Positions 1 to 8,624 of a DNA stretch of 58,679 nt are shown here, piece after piece; position 1 is the first letter of the stretch, and each line of letters starts with the position of its first letter. Below the pieces are notes generated by a model. That model was given only the letters and a program-made list of their open reading frames with translations. It was not told where the DNA came from and searched no databases. The stretch covers positions 1 to 58,679 of the forward strand of contig DAHVAR010000158.1 in the NCBI GenBank assembly GCA_027314515.1, in the 5' to 3' direction. The position numbers were made by a program, and so were the translations under genes. Source of the stretch: Actinomycetota bacterium. Lineage in GTDB: Bacteria; Actinomycetota; Actinomycetes; Streptosporangiales; Streptosporangiaceae.

Positions 1-181
1 GCTGCGGGTCATCGGCCACCTGCACCCAGTTGCCTTCGGTGGTGATGCCTACCGGGATGACCTCATACCGCGATCGGTCGATAGCGCCGAGCAGGTTGCC
101 GCCGCCCATGCAGGACACCTGGTGCTCCGGGCCCCGGCCGCCGAACACGACGGCAACCCTGGTCTTCCGCTGCTCACTCAC
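1..181 (-). CDS. ddl: D-alanine--D-alanine ligase, N-terminal part (cut by window edge)
   Basis: Only the first 60 codons are visible. The reading frame opens with GTG at 181, preceded by GGAGG on the minus strand. The N-terminus carries the family pattern VFGGRGPEHQVS (residues 12-23), with the Glu that binds the first D-Ala at about residue 19, followed by a GxIDRSRYEV-like stretch. Ddl joins two D-Ala molecules using ATP in the cytoplasm for peptidoglycan precursors. It lies 75 bases downstream of gpsA on the same strand, an order also known from mycobacteria (gpdA2-ddlA). The catalytic ATP-grasp domain lies outside the window, so integrity cannot be judged. Confidence 0.9.
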   Translation of the reverse strand, partial: MSEQRKTRVAVVFGGRGPEHQVSCMGGGNLLGAIDRSRYEVIPVGITTEGNWVQVADDPQ

Positions 182-256
182 TCGTCCTCCACTCCGGGCT
201 CCTGCCCGCCATCCGCCGCCAGCACCGCCACCGAGCGCACGACTCGCTGCCCCGGC

Positions 257-1261
257 TTAGATCCCGTACCGCTCCGGCTTGGCTGATCTGCTGGCCAGCA
301 ACAGCACCGCTTCCCCGATCTCCAGGCCGTGATGCATCACTTTGTCGATGACTTCGGTGATCGGCATCTCCACGCCATACTGCCGCGCGAGTTGCAGGAC
401 CGACTCTGACGACTTGACGCCTTCCACCGTCTGGGTGGTGCTGGAAAGCACGGTGGCCAGCGGGATTCCACGGCCGAGCTTCTCGCCGAACGCCCGGTTC
501 CTGGCCAGCGGCGAACTGCAGCTGGCAACCAGGTCACCCATTCCCGCCAGGCCGGCAAAGGTGTGCTGATCAGCGCCGAGCGCGGCGCCGAGCCTGGCGA
601 TCTCGGCCAGCCCGCGGGTGATGAGCATGGCCCTGGTGTTGTGGCCGAGGCCCATGCCAATCGCGATGCCGACTGCCAGCGAAATGACGTTCTTCACTGC
701 TCCGCCGAGTTCGCAGCCGACCACATCGGGATTGGTGTACGGGCGGAAGTAGCCAGTGTGGCAGGCCTTTTGCAGCTGCGCGGCCACAGCCTCGTCGGCA
801 CACGCCACGACCGTCGCGCAGTACTGGCGCGCCGCGATCTCCGGTGCCAGGTTCGGGCCCGAGATCACCGCGATCCGGTCGGGACCGCTCCCGGTGATGT
901 CCGCGATCACCTGGCTCATTCGCTTCCCGGTGCCGAGCTCGATGCCTTTTATCAGGCTGACTAGCAACGCGCCGGGCGGCAGCAGGCCGAGCCACGCAGT
1001 CAGGTTCTGCCGCAGGGTCTGCGCGGGCACCGCCAGCACGACCAAGTCGGTGCCGATCAGCGCCTCCGTCAGGTCCGCAGTCGCTCGCAGCGCCGCGGGC
1101 AGGCGCACCCCCGGCAGGTACGCCGGCGACTCGTGGTCGGTGCTGATCGAGGCAGCCAGTTCGGGCCGGCGGCACCACAGCGTCACCGGCGTACCGGCGT
1201 CGAAGAGCACCTGGGCGAACGTGGTGCCCCAGGCCCCCGCGCCGAGTACCGCTGCCCTCAC
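257..1261 (-). CDS. gpsA: Glycerol-3-phosphate dehydrogenase [NAD(P)+]
   Basis: Reduces dihydroxyacetone phosphate to sn-glycerol-3-phosphate, the backbone of phospholipids, in the cytoplasm. The product is 334 residues, normal for the family. The dinucleotide-binding loop GAGAWGT is at residues 7-13, and the catalytic lysine is in [10 protein letters not shown] (Lys190). The frame is open upstream to 1591, but the GTG at 1261 puts the Rossmann strand directly at the N-terminus as in homologues, so I chose it. It follows plsC by 64 bases and precedes ddl, so the three are probably one minus-strand transcript. PlsC then acylates lysophosphatidate made from the GpsA product. Confidence 0.95.
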   Translation of the reverse strand: MRAAVLGAGAWGTTFAQVLFDAGTPVTLWCRRPELAASISTDHESPAYLPGVRLPAALRATADLTEALIGTDLVVLAVPAQTLRQNLTAWLGLLPPGALLVSLIKGIELGTGKRMSQVIADITGSGPDRIAVISGPNLAPEIAARQYCATVVACADEAVAAQLQKACHTGYFRPYTNPDVVGCELGGAVKNVISLAVGIAIGMGLGHNTRAMLITRGLAEIARLGAALGADQHTFAGLAGMGDLVASCSSPLARNRAFGEKLGRGIPLATVLSSTTQTVEGVKSSESVLQLARQYGVEMPITEVIDKVMHHGLEIGEAVLLLASRSAKPERYGI

Positions 1262-1325
1262 CCGGCTCGCCTCCGGCCGCGAGCCGGGTGCCGGAATTCG
1301 CGGCTGAGGATGTCCGTGGCCTGGC

Positions 1326-2252
1326 TCACGGGGCAGCGGTCCCGGTAGCCGTGCCATCTGCCGCGGCGTCGCCGCCGACAATCTCAGCGCGGCCAGTGTC
1401 CGTTTCGCCGGTGTCGGCGGCAACCGTGCCGCCTGAGCCGGCCGCCTGCAGGCCGGCGCCGGCCCCTTCGGGCTGGCTGGCTGCCTGCAGCGTGCGCAGG
1501 TCCTGCCGGAGCTTCCGGCGGGCCACTGCCGGGTGATAGAACTCGGCCGGCGGCGTCTGGCCGCGCAGGTCGCCGAGCAGCGCGGCAACATTCGTCATGA
1601 CCTTGCTGGTGGCGGCCCTGAGCACGGCGTTGGTGAGCGGCTGGCCAGCGAACTCGGACAGGTCGACGGGCGGCCCGGCCGCGATCCGCACGGTCTTGCG
1701 CGGAAAAAGCTTGGGCACGAACTTGCCGTACGGCAGGATCCGCTGCGCGCCCCAGTGCGCGACGGGCACGACCGGGATATCGCGTTCCAGCGCCAGCCGG
1801 GCAATTCCGGTCTTGGCCACCATCGGCCACTGCTGCGGGTCCCTGGTAACCGAGGCCTCTGGGTAGAAGATCACGCACGCATTGTTCCTGGCGGCCAGAT
1901 CGGCGGCCTGCTTGAGTACGAGCGCCGCGTCCGTCTGGCCCCGGTACACGGGCAACTGCCCGAGCCTGCCGATGAGCGGGCCGAGCACCGGGATCGTGAA
2001 CAGCGACGACTTGGCGAGGAACACCGGATACCGGCCGGCGCTGTCGGCGAACAGGGACACGGCGAAGATGTCCATGTAGGACAGGTGATTGGCGGCCAGG
2101 ATGACGGGGCCGTCGGCCGGGAGGTTCTGCTGGCCGCGCCAGTCGAGCCGCATCATCATCCGGATCCCGGGCCGCAAGACGATCTTCGAGACGTTCCGCC
2201 AGGCTCTCGAGTAACTGCCGTCAGCCGGCCTGCGCGCCTTCCTGCCTGCCAT
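1326..2252 (-). CDS. plsC: 1-acyl-sn-glycerol-3-phosphate acyltransferase (PlsC family)
   Basis: Membrane-associated acyltransferase of 308 residues that should make phosphatidic acid from lysophosphatidic acid. The catalytic HX4D motif is NHLSYMD (His56, Asp61). The usual FPEGT block reads FYPEAS, so the motif Gly is Ala here. The tail after about residue 235 is Ala/Gly/Thr-rich and not conserved. ATG at 2252 was preferred to the one nine codons upstream because AAGGGA stands at correct spacing before it. First gene of the plsC-gpsA-ddl group and divergent from cofC. PlsC-family membership is certain, but the exact lipid substrate is inferred. Confidence 0.88.
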   Translation of the reverse strand: MAGRKARRPADGSYSRAWRNVSKIVLRPGIRMMMRLDWRGQQNLPADGPVILAANHLSYMDIFAVSLFADSAGRYPVFLAKSSLFTIPVLGPLIGRLGQLPVYRGQTDAALVLKQAADLAARNNACVIFYPEASVTRDPQQWPMVAKTGIARLALERDIPVVPVAHWGAQRILPYGKFVPKLFPRKTVRIAAGPPVDLSEFAGQPLTNAVLRAATSKVMTNVAALLGDLRGQTPPAEFYHPAVARRKLRQDLRTLQAASQPEGAGAGLQAAGSGGTVAADTGETDTGRAEIVGGDAAADGTATGTAAP

Positions 2253-2357
2253 CGGTTCCCTTCTGCCGTCAGCCGCCACCTGCCATCACATCGTGACCTG
2301 CCTCAGTCTGTCCGGTCCCGCGATGCCGTGTCGAGGAGTCGCGGGAGGATCATATGC

Positions 2358-3092
2358 ATGGCACCCGATGTCGACCCCGAAACAGCCCGGCCTCCGACGG
2401 CAGCCGCGGGGCTGAGCTGGTCGCTGGTGATCCCCGTCAAGGTACTTGCCCAGGCCAAATCGAGGCTTGCCGAGCTTACCGGCACCGCGCGGTCGCAACT
2501 GGCGCTGGCGATGGCGGCGGACACCATCGCGGCCGCAGCCGCCACGGCGCTCGTGGGCGCGGTCGTGGTCGTCACTGACGATCCTGCCGTCGGCGACATC
2601 GCGGCCCGGCTGGGCGCGCTGGTGCTCCCCGACCGCCCGGCCTCCGGCCTCAACGACGCGCTGGCCTACGGGGCCGCAAAGGCCCGAGAGCGATGGCCGG
2701 AACGGGGCCGTGCCGGGCTGGCCGCAGACTTGCCGGCCGTGCGGCCGGGCGAACTGACGGTGGCTCTGGCGGCTGCCGCCAGGCTGGGCGCGGCGTTCGT
2801 GCCGGACGCCGAAGGAACTGGCACCGTGCTGTATGCCGTGGCACCGGGCGTGGAGTTCCGGCCGCAATTCGGCCAGGACTCAGGTAACCGGCACCGGGCG
2901 GCCGGCGCGGTTGAGATCGGCCCGGCCGAGACAGGCGCGACCGCCGGGCCGGCCGCGCTGGCCGGACTTCGCCGGGACGTGGACACGATCGGCGACTTGC
3001 GCCGGGCTGCGCAACTCGGCCTCGGACAGCGAACCAGGGCGCTGCTGGCGGACGGCGCCCCGCATTCTGAGCTGGCCGGCATCCTGAACTGA
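2358..3092 (+). CDS. cofC: 2-phospho-L-lactate / phosphoenolpyruvate guanylyltransferase (F420 biosynthesis)
   Basis: CofC/FbiD transfers GMP from GTP to phosphoenolpyruvate (mycobacteria) or 2-phospho-L-lactate, giving the activated intermediate for coenzyme F420. The 244-residue protein has the nucleotidyltransferase fold start (SLVIPVKVLAQAKSRLAEL), VVTDDPAV, and GLAADLPAV carrying the metal-binding Asp. ATG at 2358 follows GGGAGGA by eight bases; the open frame upstream to 1533 runs antisense to plsC and is not used. The divergent position beside gpsA-ddl matches mycobacterial fbiD (Rv2983 beside gpdA2-ddlA, from memory). The other F420 genes (fbiA, fbiB, fbiC) are not in the window. Confidence 0.88.
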   Translation: MAPDVDPETARPPTAAAGLSWSLVIPVKVLAQAKSRLAELTGTARSQLALAMAADTIAAAAATALVGAVVVVTDDPAVGDIAARLGALVLPDRPASGLNDALAYGAAKARERWPERGRAGLAADLPAVRPGELTVALAAAARLGAAFVPDAEGTGTVLYAVAPGVEFRPQFGQDSGNRHRAAGAVEIGPAETGATAGPAALAGLRRDVDTIGDLRRAAQLGLGQRTRALLADGAPHSELAGILN

Positions 3093-3136
3093 TCCGCGAT
3101 GGCCAGCCCGGCTGCCGGAAGGCTCGCCCCGCAGCC

Positions 3137-3370
3137 CTAGATGTGGACGATCGGGCAGGTCAGCGTCCTGGTGATGCCGGCGACTCCCTGAATCTGGGCG
3201 ACCACCATCCGGCCGAGTTCGTCTACATTGTCCGACTCGGCCCTGACGATCACGTCGTACGGGCCGGTCACGTCGTCGGCCTGGGTGACGCCGGGAATCT
3301 GCCCGATTGCGAGGGCTACCTCGGCTGCCTTCCCGACCTCGGTCTGGACGAGAATGTACGCGTGCACCAT
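3137..3370 (-). CDS. Stand-alone Lrp/AsnC effector-binding (RAM) domain protein
   Basis: A 77-residue protein made only of the RAM fold of Lrp/AsnC regulators: VHAYILVQTEVGKAAEV, then GVTQADDVTGPYDVIV, then a C-terminal GVAGITRTLTCPIV strand. There is no DNA-binding helix-turn-helix. Such domains form oligomers that bind amino acids or other small ligands; the ligand here is unknown. ATG at 3370 has GGAGGG five bases upstream. It is divergent from thiL, 70 bases away, a pairing common in actinomycetes, so both probably share the intergenic promoter region. Confidence 0.88.
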   Translation of the reverse strand: MVHAYILVQTEVGKAAEVALAIGQIPGVTQADDVTGPYDVIVRAESDNVDELGRMVVAQIQGVAGITRTLTCPIVHI

Positions 3371-3440
3371 GTCGCCCTCCACGGTCATTGTTGTCACCGC
3401 AACGCTACCGTAAGCACGCGCGCCGATCTGCAGCGAGTCG

Positions 3441-4442
3441 ATGAGCCAGGAGGACGCCATTACCGTCGCCGATCTCGGTGAGTTCGGCCTCATCGCGGCC
3501 ATCCGTGCGGTGCTGCCGCCAGACCCCCCCGGCGTGCTCGGTATCGGCGATGACGGTGCCGTCCTCCCGGCACCCGACGGGCGCGTCGTAGCCAGTACCG
3601 ATCTGCTGGTCGAGGGCCGTCACTTCCGCCGTGACTGGTCGGCCGCCGTGGACATTGGCGTGAAGGCCGCCGCGCAGAACATGGCCGATATCGCCGCGAT
3701 GGGTGCGGTACCGACCGCGCTGTTGTTCGGCCTCGCGGTGCCGGGCGACCTCGACGTGGCCTGGGTTCTCGACGTTGCTCGCGGGCTGGCCGCCGAATGC
3801 TCGCGGGCTGGCGCACTGATCGCCGGCGGCGATGTCACCAGTTCGGACAGCGCGATGCTGGCGATCACCGCGCTGGGCGGCCTCGCTGGCCGGGATCCGG
3901 TGACCAGGGCCGGCGCCAGGCCCGGCGACGTGCTCGCGATCAGCGGCCCGGTCGGCCTGTCGGCGGCCGGGCTTGCGCTGCTGCAATCCGGGCTCGCCGC
4001 GTTGCCTGCCGCGGCCGAGCCGCAGCTCCTGCGCCTGGTGGCAGCGCACCAGCGGCCGCAGCCCGATTACGCCGCTGGTCCTCTCGCCGCCGCGGCAGGC
4101 GCCACGTCGATGATCGACGTCAGCGACGGCCTGGTTGCCGACCTCGGGCACATCGCCGAGGCAAGCGGAGTCCGGCTGGAGGTACGGTCCGCCAGTTTGC
4201 CCGGCATCGGCGCGCTGGAGCCCGCTGCGGTGCGGCTTGGCACTGACTGGCGCACCTGGGCGCTGGCGGGCGGGGAGGATCACGCCCTGGCAGCCACGTT
4301 CCCGGAGGCAGACATGCTCCCGCGCGGCTGGACGATGATCGGCGGCGCCGGACCGGGCGCCGGAGTTCTGGTTGACTCTGAGCCCTGGCACGGCCAGGCT
4401 GGCTGGGACCACTTCCGGGGAACTGACATATTCCGGGACTAA
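3441..4442 (+). CDS. thiL: Thiamine-monophosphate kinase
   Basis: Phosphorylates thiamine monophosphate to thiamine pyrophosphate with ATP, the last step of the cofactor pathway. The 333-residue protein has the AIR-synthase-like motifs GIGDDGA (residues 34-40), STDLLVEGRHF with Asp54, KAAAQNMADIAAMGA and, near the C-terminus, SDGLVADLGHIA and GGEDHAL. ATG at 3441 has no strong ribosome site, so the exact start is uncertain by a few codons. thiD, usually close by in actinomycetes, is here 2.8 kb downstream behind an inserted block. Confidence 0.95.
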   Translation: MSQEDAITVADLGEFGLIAAIRAVLPPDPPGVLGIGDDGAVLPAPDGRVVASTDLLVEGRHFRRDWSAAVDIGVKAAAQNMADIAAMGAVPTALLFGLAVPGDLDVAWVLDVARGLAAECSRAGALIAGGDVTSSDSAMLAITALGGLAGRDPVTRAGARPGDVLAISGPVGLSAAGLALLQSGLAALPAAAEPQLLRLVAAHQRPQPDYAAGPLAAAAGATSMIDVSDGLVADLGHIAEASGVRLEVRSASLPGIGALEPAAVRLGTDWRTWALAGGEDHALAATFPEADMLPRGWTMIGGAGPGAGVLVDSEPWHGQAGWDHFRGTDIFRD

Positions 4443-4506
4443 TTGTGAACTGGTCACTCGAGCGCTACTGGCCGATGACCGCCCCAGCTTGATATAAACC
4501 CCCTTG

Positions 4507-5598
4507 ATGTCCCGCCATCGCAGAGAGCGCGTGCCCCGGCACATGGCGCAACGGCTAACCGGTTCCCCGGCCCGGCGCGCCCGGCTGACGGCTGCCGTGA
4601 TCGCGGCGAGCACCGCCGCCGACAATGCCCGGCCGGCTGGGAGCGACCTGGCTGACGGCGACGTGGATGGCAGAGCGACCGTTCCCCTCCCGGTGCTGAT
4701 CGGGATACTCCCGGCCCGGTGGCGGGACCCGGTCCCGGCCGCTCCCGAGGACGCCGCTGCCGGGCATCCTCACCCCGGCCGCGGCCGTGGCCGTCGGCCG
4801 CAGGACCATCGTCCTGCGGGTCACTCCGGTCACTCTCGGCCGCGCGGCTCGCGGGCCCGGAGCGCACCGGACCGGACGCCAGCTGCTGAACTCGCAGCTC
4901 AGCAGCGCGGAGTCGGACGCGCGCTGGTAACGCCGTGGTTCGCGGCCGCGACCGGGTTTGTCCTCGCTGCCTCGTTGTGGATCTACTCCCCGCATCCGCG
5001 ATTCACGTACCCGATCACGATCGGTGCGCTGCCGCAATGCACTCCGGGCATGTGCAGGCCGGAAGTGGGCGGGAACGGCTCCGGGCAGCTCGCGATCGCC
5101 TCGGGACAGCCGATACAGCCGGGGCGGAAGCCGGCTTCGCCCACCGCGGGGGCCGGTGCCCGCCGCCCGCTCCCTTCCGCGGCTGCCGGCCTGTCCTTCG
5201 GCTACGTCGTGCAGCAAGCCTGGCACGGGCGATTCGACGTCATCATCACAGTGGCCGGGAAACACGACGTCAACTTCAAGCACTGGACACTGGCCTTCAC
5301 CCTGCCCGGCGCGCGCATCCGGTTCGTCTACGGAGCTCGCTGGCTACCTGTGGCCAGGGATTCCGGGATCGCCAGCGCGCTCAGCGGCGACCCCATCCAG
5401 TGGCGCGGCGGTCCTGGCGGCTCTGGTGACGGCCACGGGTCCGGCGCCCAGGGCGCGAGCCACGCCGACGGCCGGTGGGGCTGGCCCGGCCAGCCTGGCG
5501 TGAGCTTCATGGTGATCGCCTCCGGCAAGCCGATTGGCCCGGTGCATTGCGCCTTCGACGGAGCGGCCTGCAAGTTCCAGCTGCGGATTGGCGGCTAG
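4507..5598 (+). CDS. Membrane-anchored protein with C-terminal CBM2-like domain
   Basis: The 363-residue product has three parts. A basic, Pro/Arg/Gly-rich N-terminus of about 140 residues contains no recognisable domain. One membrane helix follows (about residues 141-162, VTPWFAAATGFVLAASLWIY). A C-terminal region of about 130 residues (from about 228) resembles carbohydrate-binding module family 2: AWHGRFDVIITV, HWTLAFTLPGARI, late Trp residues and a closing C-x7-C pair. The topology suggests a cytoplasmic basic tail and an external beta-sandwich. Whether it binds polysaccharide is inference. The start is uncertain: a TTG precedes the ATG and no clear ribosome site is seen. It lies between thiL and TetR as part of an insertion. 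Confidence 0.6.
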   Translation: MSRHRRERVPRHMAQRLTGSPARRARLTAAVIAASTAADNARPAGSDLADGDVDGRATVPLPVLIGILPARWRDPVPAAPEDAAAGHPHPGRGRGRRPQDHRPAGHSGHSRPRGSRARSAPDRTPAAELAAQQRGVGRALVTPWFAAATGFVLAASLWIYSPHPRFTYPITIGALPQCTPGMCRPEVGGNGSGQLAIASGQPIQPGRKPASPTAGAGARRPLPSAAAGLSFGYVVQQAWHGRFDVIITVAGKHDVNFKHWTLAFTLPGARIRFVYGARWLPVARDSGIASALSGDPIQWRGGPGGSGDGHGSGAQGASHADGRWGWPGQPGVSFMVIASGKPIGPVHCAFDGAACKFQLRIGG

Positions 5599-5650
5599 CC
5601 AGCCGTCCGGAGCGTGCGCCGGCCTGCGCTGCATGCGCGGGGTCCCGCCC

Positions 5651-5682
5651 GGCCGTCACTCGGCCGTCACTCGGCCGTCACG
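5651..5682. repeat. Three tandem copies of an 11-bp unit over the TetR stop codon
   Basis: The unit GGCCGTCACTC occurs twice in full and a third time nearly complete. It covers the last codons of the minus-strand TetR gene and the short gap to the CBM2-like gene. It encodes no separate product and probably arose by slippage. Confidence 0.7.
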
Positions 5683-6302
5683 GCGAAACCGCTGATCATC
5701 GAGTGCAACGTCGCGGCGACCGCATCCCTGGTCGCCTTCGGTTCGGCTGAGCTTGCGATCAGCAGGCCGGCCCTGGTTAGCGCGCCGAACATCAGGCGGG
5801 CGAGCGTCGGCGGGTCCGGCACGCGCAGCAGGCCGCCCTCGTTCGCGGCTTCGATGGCCGCGACGGTGGCAGCGAAGGCGTGCCGCTCGTCCAGTTCGAT
5901 GAAGCGAGCCAGCCCGAGCACCGCCGGGCCATCGGTGATCACGATTCGCTGTACCTCTGGCTCCAGCACCGCGTCGAGGAACGCGCCGAAGCCAGCCGTC
6001 AGCAACCCGATCGCGTCGGTGGCCTGCCCAGCCGCCCGCAGTGACGCCTCCATCAGATCCGAGTGCACCTGCTCGAACACCGACTCGAACACGGCGGCTT
6101 TGGTCGGGAAGTGGTGGTAGAGCGCACCGGTCGTGACGCGCGCCTCGCGCGCGATGTCCTCGACGGACGTGGCGGCGAACCCGCAGGTTCCGAATAGCCG
6201 TCGGCCGGCCGCCACCAGCGCCGCCTTGGTCTGGGCCACCTGCTCCGCGCGCAGCGAAGCCAGGGGGACTGCCCCGGGCGAAAGTCGCGAACTATCGGTC
6301 AT
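5667..6302 (-). CDS. TetR family transcriptional regulator
   Basis: A 211-residue repressor-type protein. The N-terminal DNA-binding domain is clear (about residues 18-70): QTKAALVAAGRRLFG, GFAATSVEDIAREARVTTGALYHHF, then PTKAAVFESVF. The C-terminal ligand-binding half is all-helical and not assignable to a ligand class. ATG at 6302 is used; a GTG two codons upstream is also possible. It is divergent from the DinB-fold gene at 6419, and the 116-base gap contains an inverted repeat at 6351-6370. It therefore probably controls itself and that neighbour. Confidence 0.92.
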   Translation of the reverse strand: MTDSSRLSPGAVPLASLRAEQVAQTKAALVAAGRRLFGTCGFAATSVEDIAREARVTTGALYHHFPTKAAVFESVFEQVHSDLMEASLRAAGQATDAIGLLTAGFGAFLDAVLEPEVQRIVITDGPAVLGLARFIELDERHAFAATVAAIEAANEGGLLRVPDPPTLARLMFGALTRAGLLIASSAEPKATRDAVAATLHSMISGFAVTAE

Positions 6303-6350
6303 CCCCACTGTCTAGCCCACAGCCAGGCCTTGTGCACAGCAGCACGCGGT

Positions 6351-6370
6351 GAAATAGTAACGCTATCTTC
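6351..6370. promoter_or_regulatory. Candidate TetR operator (imperfect inverted repeat)
   Basis: The sequence GAAATAGTAACGCTATCTTC has arms GAA-ATAG and CTAT-C-TTC around a five-base centre, with one unpaired base. It lies between the divergent TetR and DinB-like genes, in a locally AT-richer stretch suited to a promoter. Assignment as an operator is inference from position and symmetry. Confidence 0.4.
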
Positions 6371-6418
6371 AAGCGCAAGATTACCGTGCAAATTGACGGC
6401 ATCCTCAAGAGGGACAGA

Positions 6419-7159
6419 ATGCTTCAGGCGATCGAGGCGGTCAGAGCCGACCGCGCCGCGCTGCTCGGCATCTGCGGCGGCCTGTCCGCGACGGACTGGC
6501 GGTCCCCCTCCGGGTGCGCCGGCTGGACCGTGCAGGACCTGGTCACGCACCTGGCCAACCTGTTCTGGCTGGTTGTCGACCGCGGCCAGCTTCCGGACAC
6601 CACCGGTATCCCGACAGAGCGCGCTCAGGACATCGGCGTCCAGGCCAGGCGCGGCTTGGCGGCCGCGGACGTGCTGGCCGACTACGCGAAGGTCAGCGAG
6701 ATAGCCCTGATCAGGCTGGCCGAGCTGGCAGCGCTGGATGCCGAGCTGCCGCCAGGCGAGGACTTCGGCGGCTACTCGACGCGGGTGCTTCCGTGCGCCT
6801 ACGCATTCGACCATTACACGCACATCCGCGCGGACTTGTTTGCGCCACGGGGTCCGCTGGCCGGGGAACCGCCGCCATCCGACGAACTGCGTCTCGTGCC
6901 GACCCTGGACTGGATCGAGGCGGCACTGCCACAGCAGAACCGGTCCGCAGCCGGCGACTGCACGCTGGAGATCCAGGTCACCGGTACCGCGGCGCGGCTG
7001 ATCAAGTTCGGCTCTGGTCAGGCCATGGCAACCATCTGCGCGGCTGCTCCCGCCATCGTTCGCTGGATCACCGGCCGCGGCGACTGGGATGAGCTGGGCG
7101 TCCAGGTCGCGGGCGACGGGCAGGCGCTCGCGTCAGCCCGCGCGCTCAAGGTGTTCTGA
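6419..7159 (+). CDS. Mycothiol-dependent maleylpyruvate-isomerase-like (DinB fold) protein
   Basis: A 246-residue protein whose first half follows the MDMPI_N/DinB pattern: [37 protein letters not shown] (first metal His) and [13 protein letters not shown] with two further His residues. The C-terminal half matches the extra domain of this family. Members are metal-binding and some use mycothiol, the actinobacterial thiol, to detoxify or isomerise substrates; the substrate here cannot be predicted. ATG at 6419 has GAGGG upstream and is preferred over the GTG eleven codons earlier. Probably regulated by the divergent TetR. Confidence 0.8.
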   Translation: MLQAIEAVRADRAALLGICGGLSATDWRSPSGCAGWTVQDLVTHLANLFWLVVDRGQLPDTTGIPTERAQDIGVQARRGLAAADVLADYAKVSEIALIRLAELAALDAELPPGEDFGGYSTRVLPCAYAFDHYTHIRADLFAPRGPLAGEPPPSDELRLVPTLDWIEAALPQQNRSAAGDCTLEIQVTGTAARLIKFGSGQAMATICAAAPAIVRWITGRGDWDELGVQVAGDGQALASARALKVF

Positions 7160-7209
7160 AGCCGGTCGCGTCGTCGGTCCCCCGCGCCGGAGTCCGTAGG
7201 CTGTTGAGC

Positions 7210-8064
7210 ATGACGCCAGCCAGGCCGCAGCCATCGACGCCACCGCGCGTGCTCGCAATCGCAGGTTCTGACTCTGGCGGCGGGGCCGGCATCCAGGCGG
7301 ACCTGAAGACGATGCTGGCGCTCGGCGTGCACGGCATGACCGTGATCTGCGCCGTAACCGCGCAGAACTCGGTCGGCGTTCAGGGCTACTGGGAGCTGCC
7401 GTCGGAGGCTGTGCGAGCGCAACTCGACTCGGTGCTCGGCGACATCGGCGCGCAGGCAATCAAGACTGGCATGCTGGCCTCCGCGGAACTGGTCGCCACT
7501 GTGTGCGACGTACTTGCCGACGTCGCGGCCCCGGTCGTGGTTGACCCGGTGGCGATCTCCAAGCACGGTGACCGGCTGCTGTCCGCTGGAACCGTCGAGG
7601 CGATCAGGGACCGGCTGCTGCCGCTGGCCACGGTAGTGACTCCGAACCTGCTGGAAGCAGAGTTGCTAACCGGCCGGAAGGTCACCGGGCAGGCTCAGAT
7701 GCTGGAGGCCGCCAAGATGATCAACGCGATGGGGCCGCAGTGGGTGCTGATCAAGGGCGGCCATCTGCCTGGCCGGCCGATGGATCTGCTGTTCGACGGC
7801 ACCGAGGTGATCCGATTCCCGGCCGAGCGCATTCGAAGCGCGCACACGCACGGCACTGGCTGCACGTTCGCATCGGCCATAGCGTCCAGGCTCGCGCTGG
7901 GCGAGGAGGTGCCCACCGCAGTCAAGGCGGCCAAGGAATACGTGACGGGAGCCATCGCGGCAGGGTTCCCGCTCGGTGCCGGGATCGGGCCAGTTGATCA
8001 TGGCTGGCAGCTCCGGACAGCCGCGCTGGGCACGTCGCTTGCGTCCGCTGGCGCAGCGGACTAA
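7210..8064 (+). CDS. thiD: Hydroxymethylpyrimidine / phosphomethylpyrimidine kinase
   Basis: Phosphorylates HMP and HMP-phosphate to give HMP-PP, the pyrimidine half of thiamine. The 284-residue protein has the ribokinase-family landmarks: [18 protein letters not shown] near the N-terminus, [23 protein letters not shown], and the anion-hole and base motif [12 protein letters not shown]. It starts at ATG 7210 with only a weak ribosome site. It works with thiL in the same pathway. It converges on rpmB with a shared hairpin terminator between them. Confidence 0.95.
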   Translation: MTPARPQPSTPPRVLAIAGSDSGGGAGIQADLKTMLALGVHGMTVICAVTAQNSVGVQGYWELPSEAVRAQLDSVLGDIGAQAIKTGMLASAELVATVCDVLADVAAPVVVDPVAISKHGDRLLSAGTVEAIRDRLLPLATVVTPNLLEAELLTGRKVTGQAQMLEAAKMINAMGPQWVLIKGGHLPGRPMDLLFDGTEVIRFPAERIRSAHTHGTGCTFASAIASRLALGEEVPTAVKAAKEYVTGAIAAGFPLGAGIGPVDHGWQLRTAALGTSLASAGAAD

Positions 8065-8178
8065 GGCCCGGTCGTCGCGGCGGCCTGGCGCGCGGGTGGC
8101 GAGCCAGGCCACCGGATCGCGGTAATGGCTGCGGCGCCGGGTTGCGGTAATGGGCCGCCGCACCGGACTGCGGGCAGC

Positions 8179-8209
8179 GATAAGCCCCGGCGAAGTGCCG
8201 GGGCTTATC
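8179..8209. terminator. Bidirectional hairpin terminator between thiD and rpmB
   Basis: Perfect 13-bp stem, GATAAGCCCCGGC paired with GCCGGGGCTTATC, around the five-base loop GAAGT. It begins 14 bases after the rpmB stop on the minus strand and about 115 bases after thiD on the plus strand. No long T run follows, as is common in GC-rich actinomycetes. Confidence 0.85.
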
Positions 8210-8222
8210 CTGCAACCCTGCG

Positions 8223-8408
8223 CTAGCGGCTTACCTTGCCCGCTTTGATGCAGGAGGTGCAGACGTTCAGGCGACGGGGCGTCTTACCTACCATCGCCCG
8301 CACGCGCTGAATGTTCGGGTTCCAGCGACGCGGGGTGCGGCGGTGCGAGTGCGACACGTTATTGCCGAAGCCCGGCCCCTTGCCGCACACATCGCAGACA
8401 GAAGCCAC
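8223..8408 (-). CDS. rpmB: Large ribosomal subunit protein bL28
   Basis: A 61-residue ribosomal protein of the 50S subunit. It is the zinc-binding (C+) form, with CDVC at residues 5-8 and CTSC at residues 50-53. The central block GNNVSHSHRRTPRRWNPN is typical. The GTG start at 8408 is preceded by GGAGCGA. It is divergent from recG across 216 bases. In other actinomycetes Asp23/DAK2-type genes commonly lie between rpmB and recG; none is present here. Actinomycetes often have a second zinc-free L28 elsewhere, induced by zinc limitation. Confidence 0.96.
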   Translation of the reverse strand: MASVCDVCGKGPGFGNNVSHSHRRTPRRWNPNIQRVRAMVGKTPRRLNVCTSCIKAGKVSR

Positions 8409-8624
8409 GGGATCGCTCCAGTTCGGGAGTTGGTCAGACGGTTGCTGGCGGGCACACACCCAGCCGGTCGTCGAAGGATATCCGACGAACCAGGCCCGGC
8501 GCGACTCGGCCGCCTGCTGACGGTATCGCGGCCTATTCTTGCGACGTGGCGATCGCGATGAGGCTGGCGCCCGTGCGGCTGGCGCCCGTGCGGCGATCCG
8601 GGGTCACTGCGTACTGGCGGCGCG

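Noticed and set aside
257-1591. Long 444-codon frame covering gpsA and the end of plsC
   Set aside because: The first 110 codons run over the plsC coding sequence in another frame; GpsA homology begins at 1261.
1533-2357. Plus-strand extension of the cofC frame
   Set aside because: It is antisense to plsC; a strong ribosome site and conserved N-terminus place the cofC start at 2358.
3405-4625. 406-codon minus-strand frame
   Set aside because: Antisense shadow of thiL; composition is low-complexity Arg/Gly and shows no family pattern.
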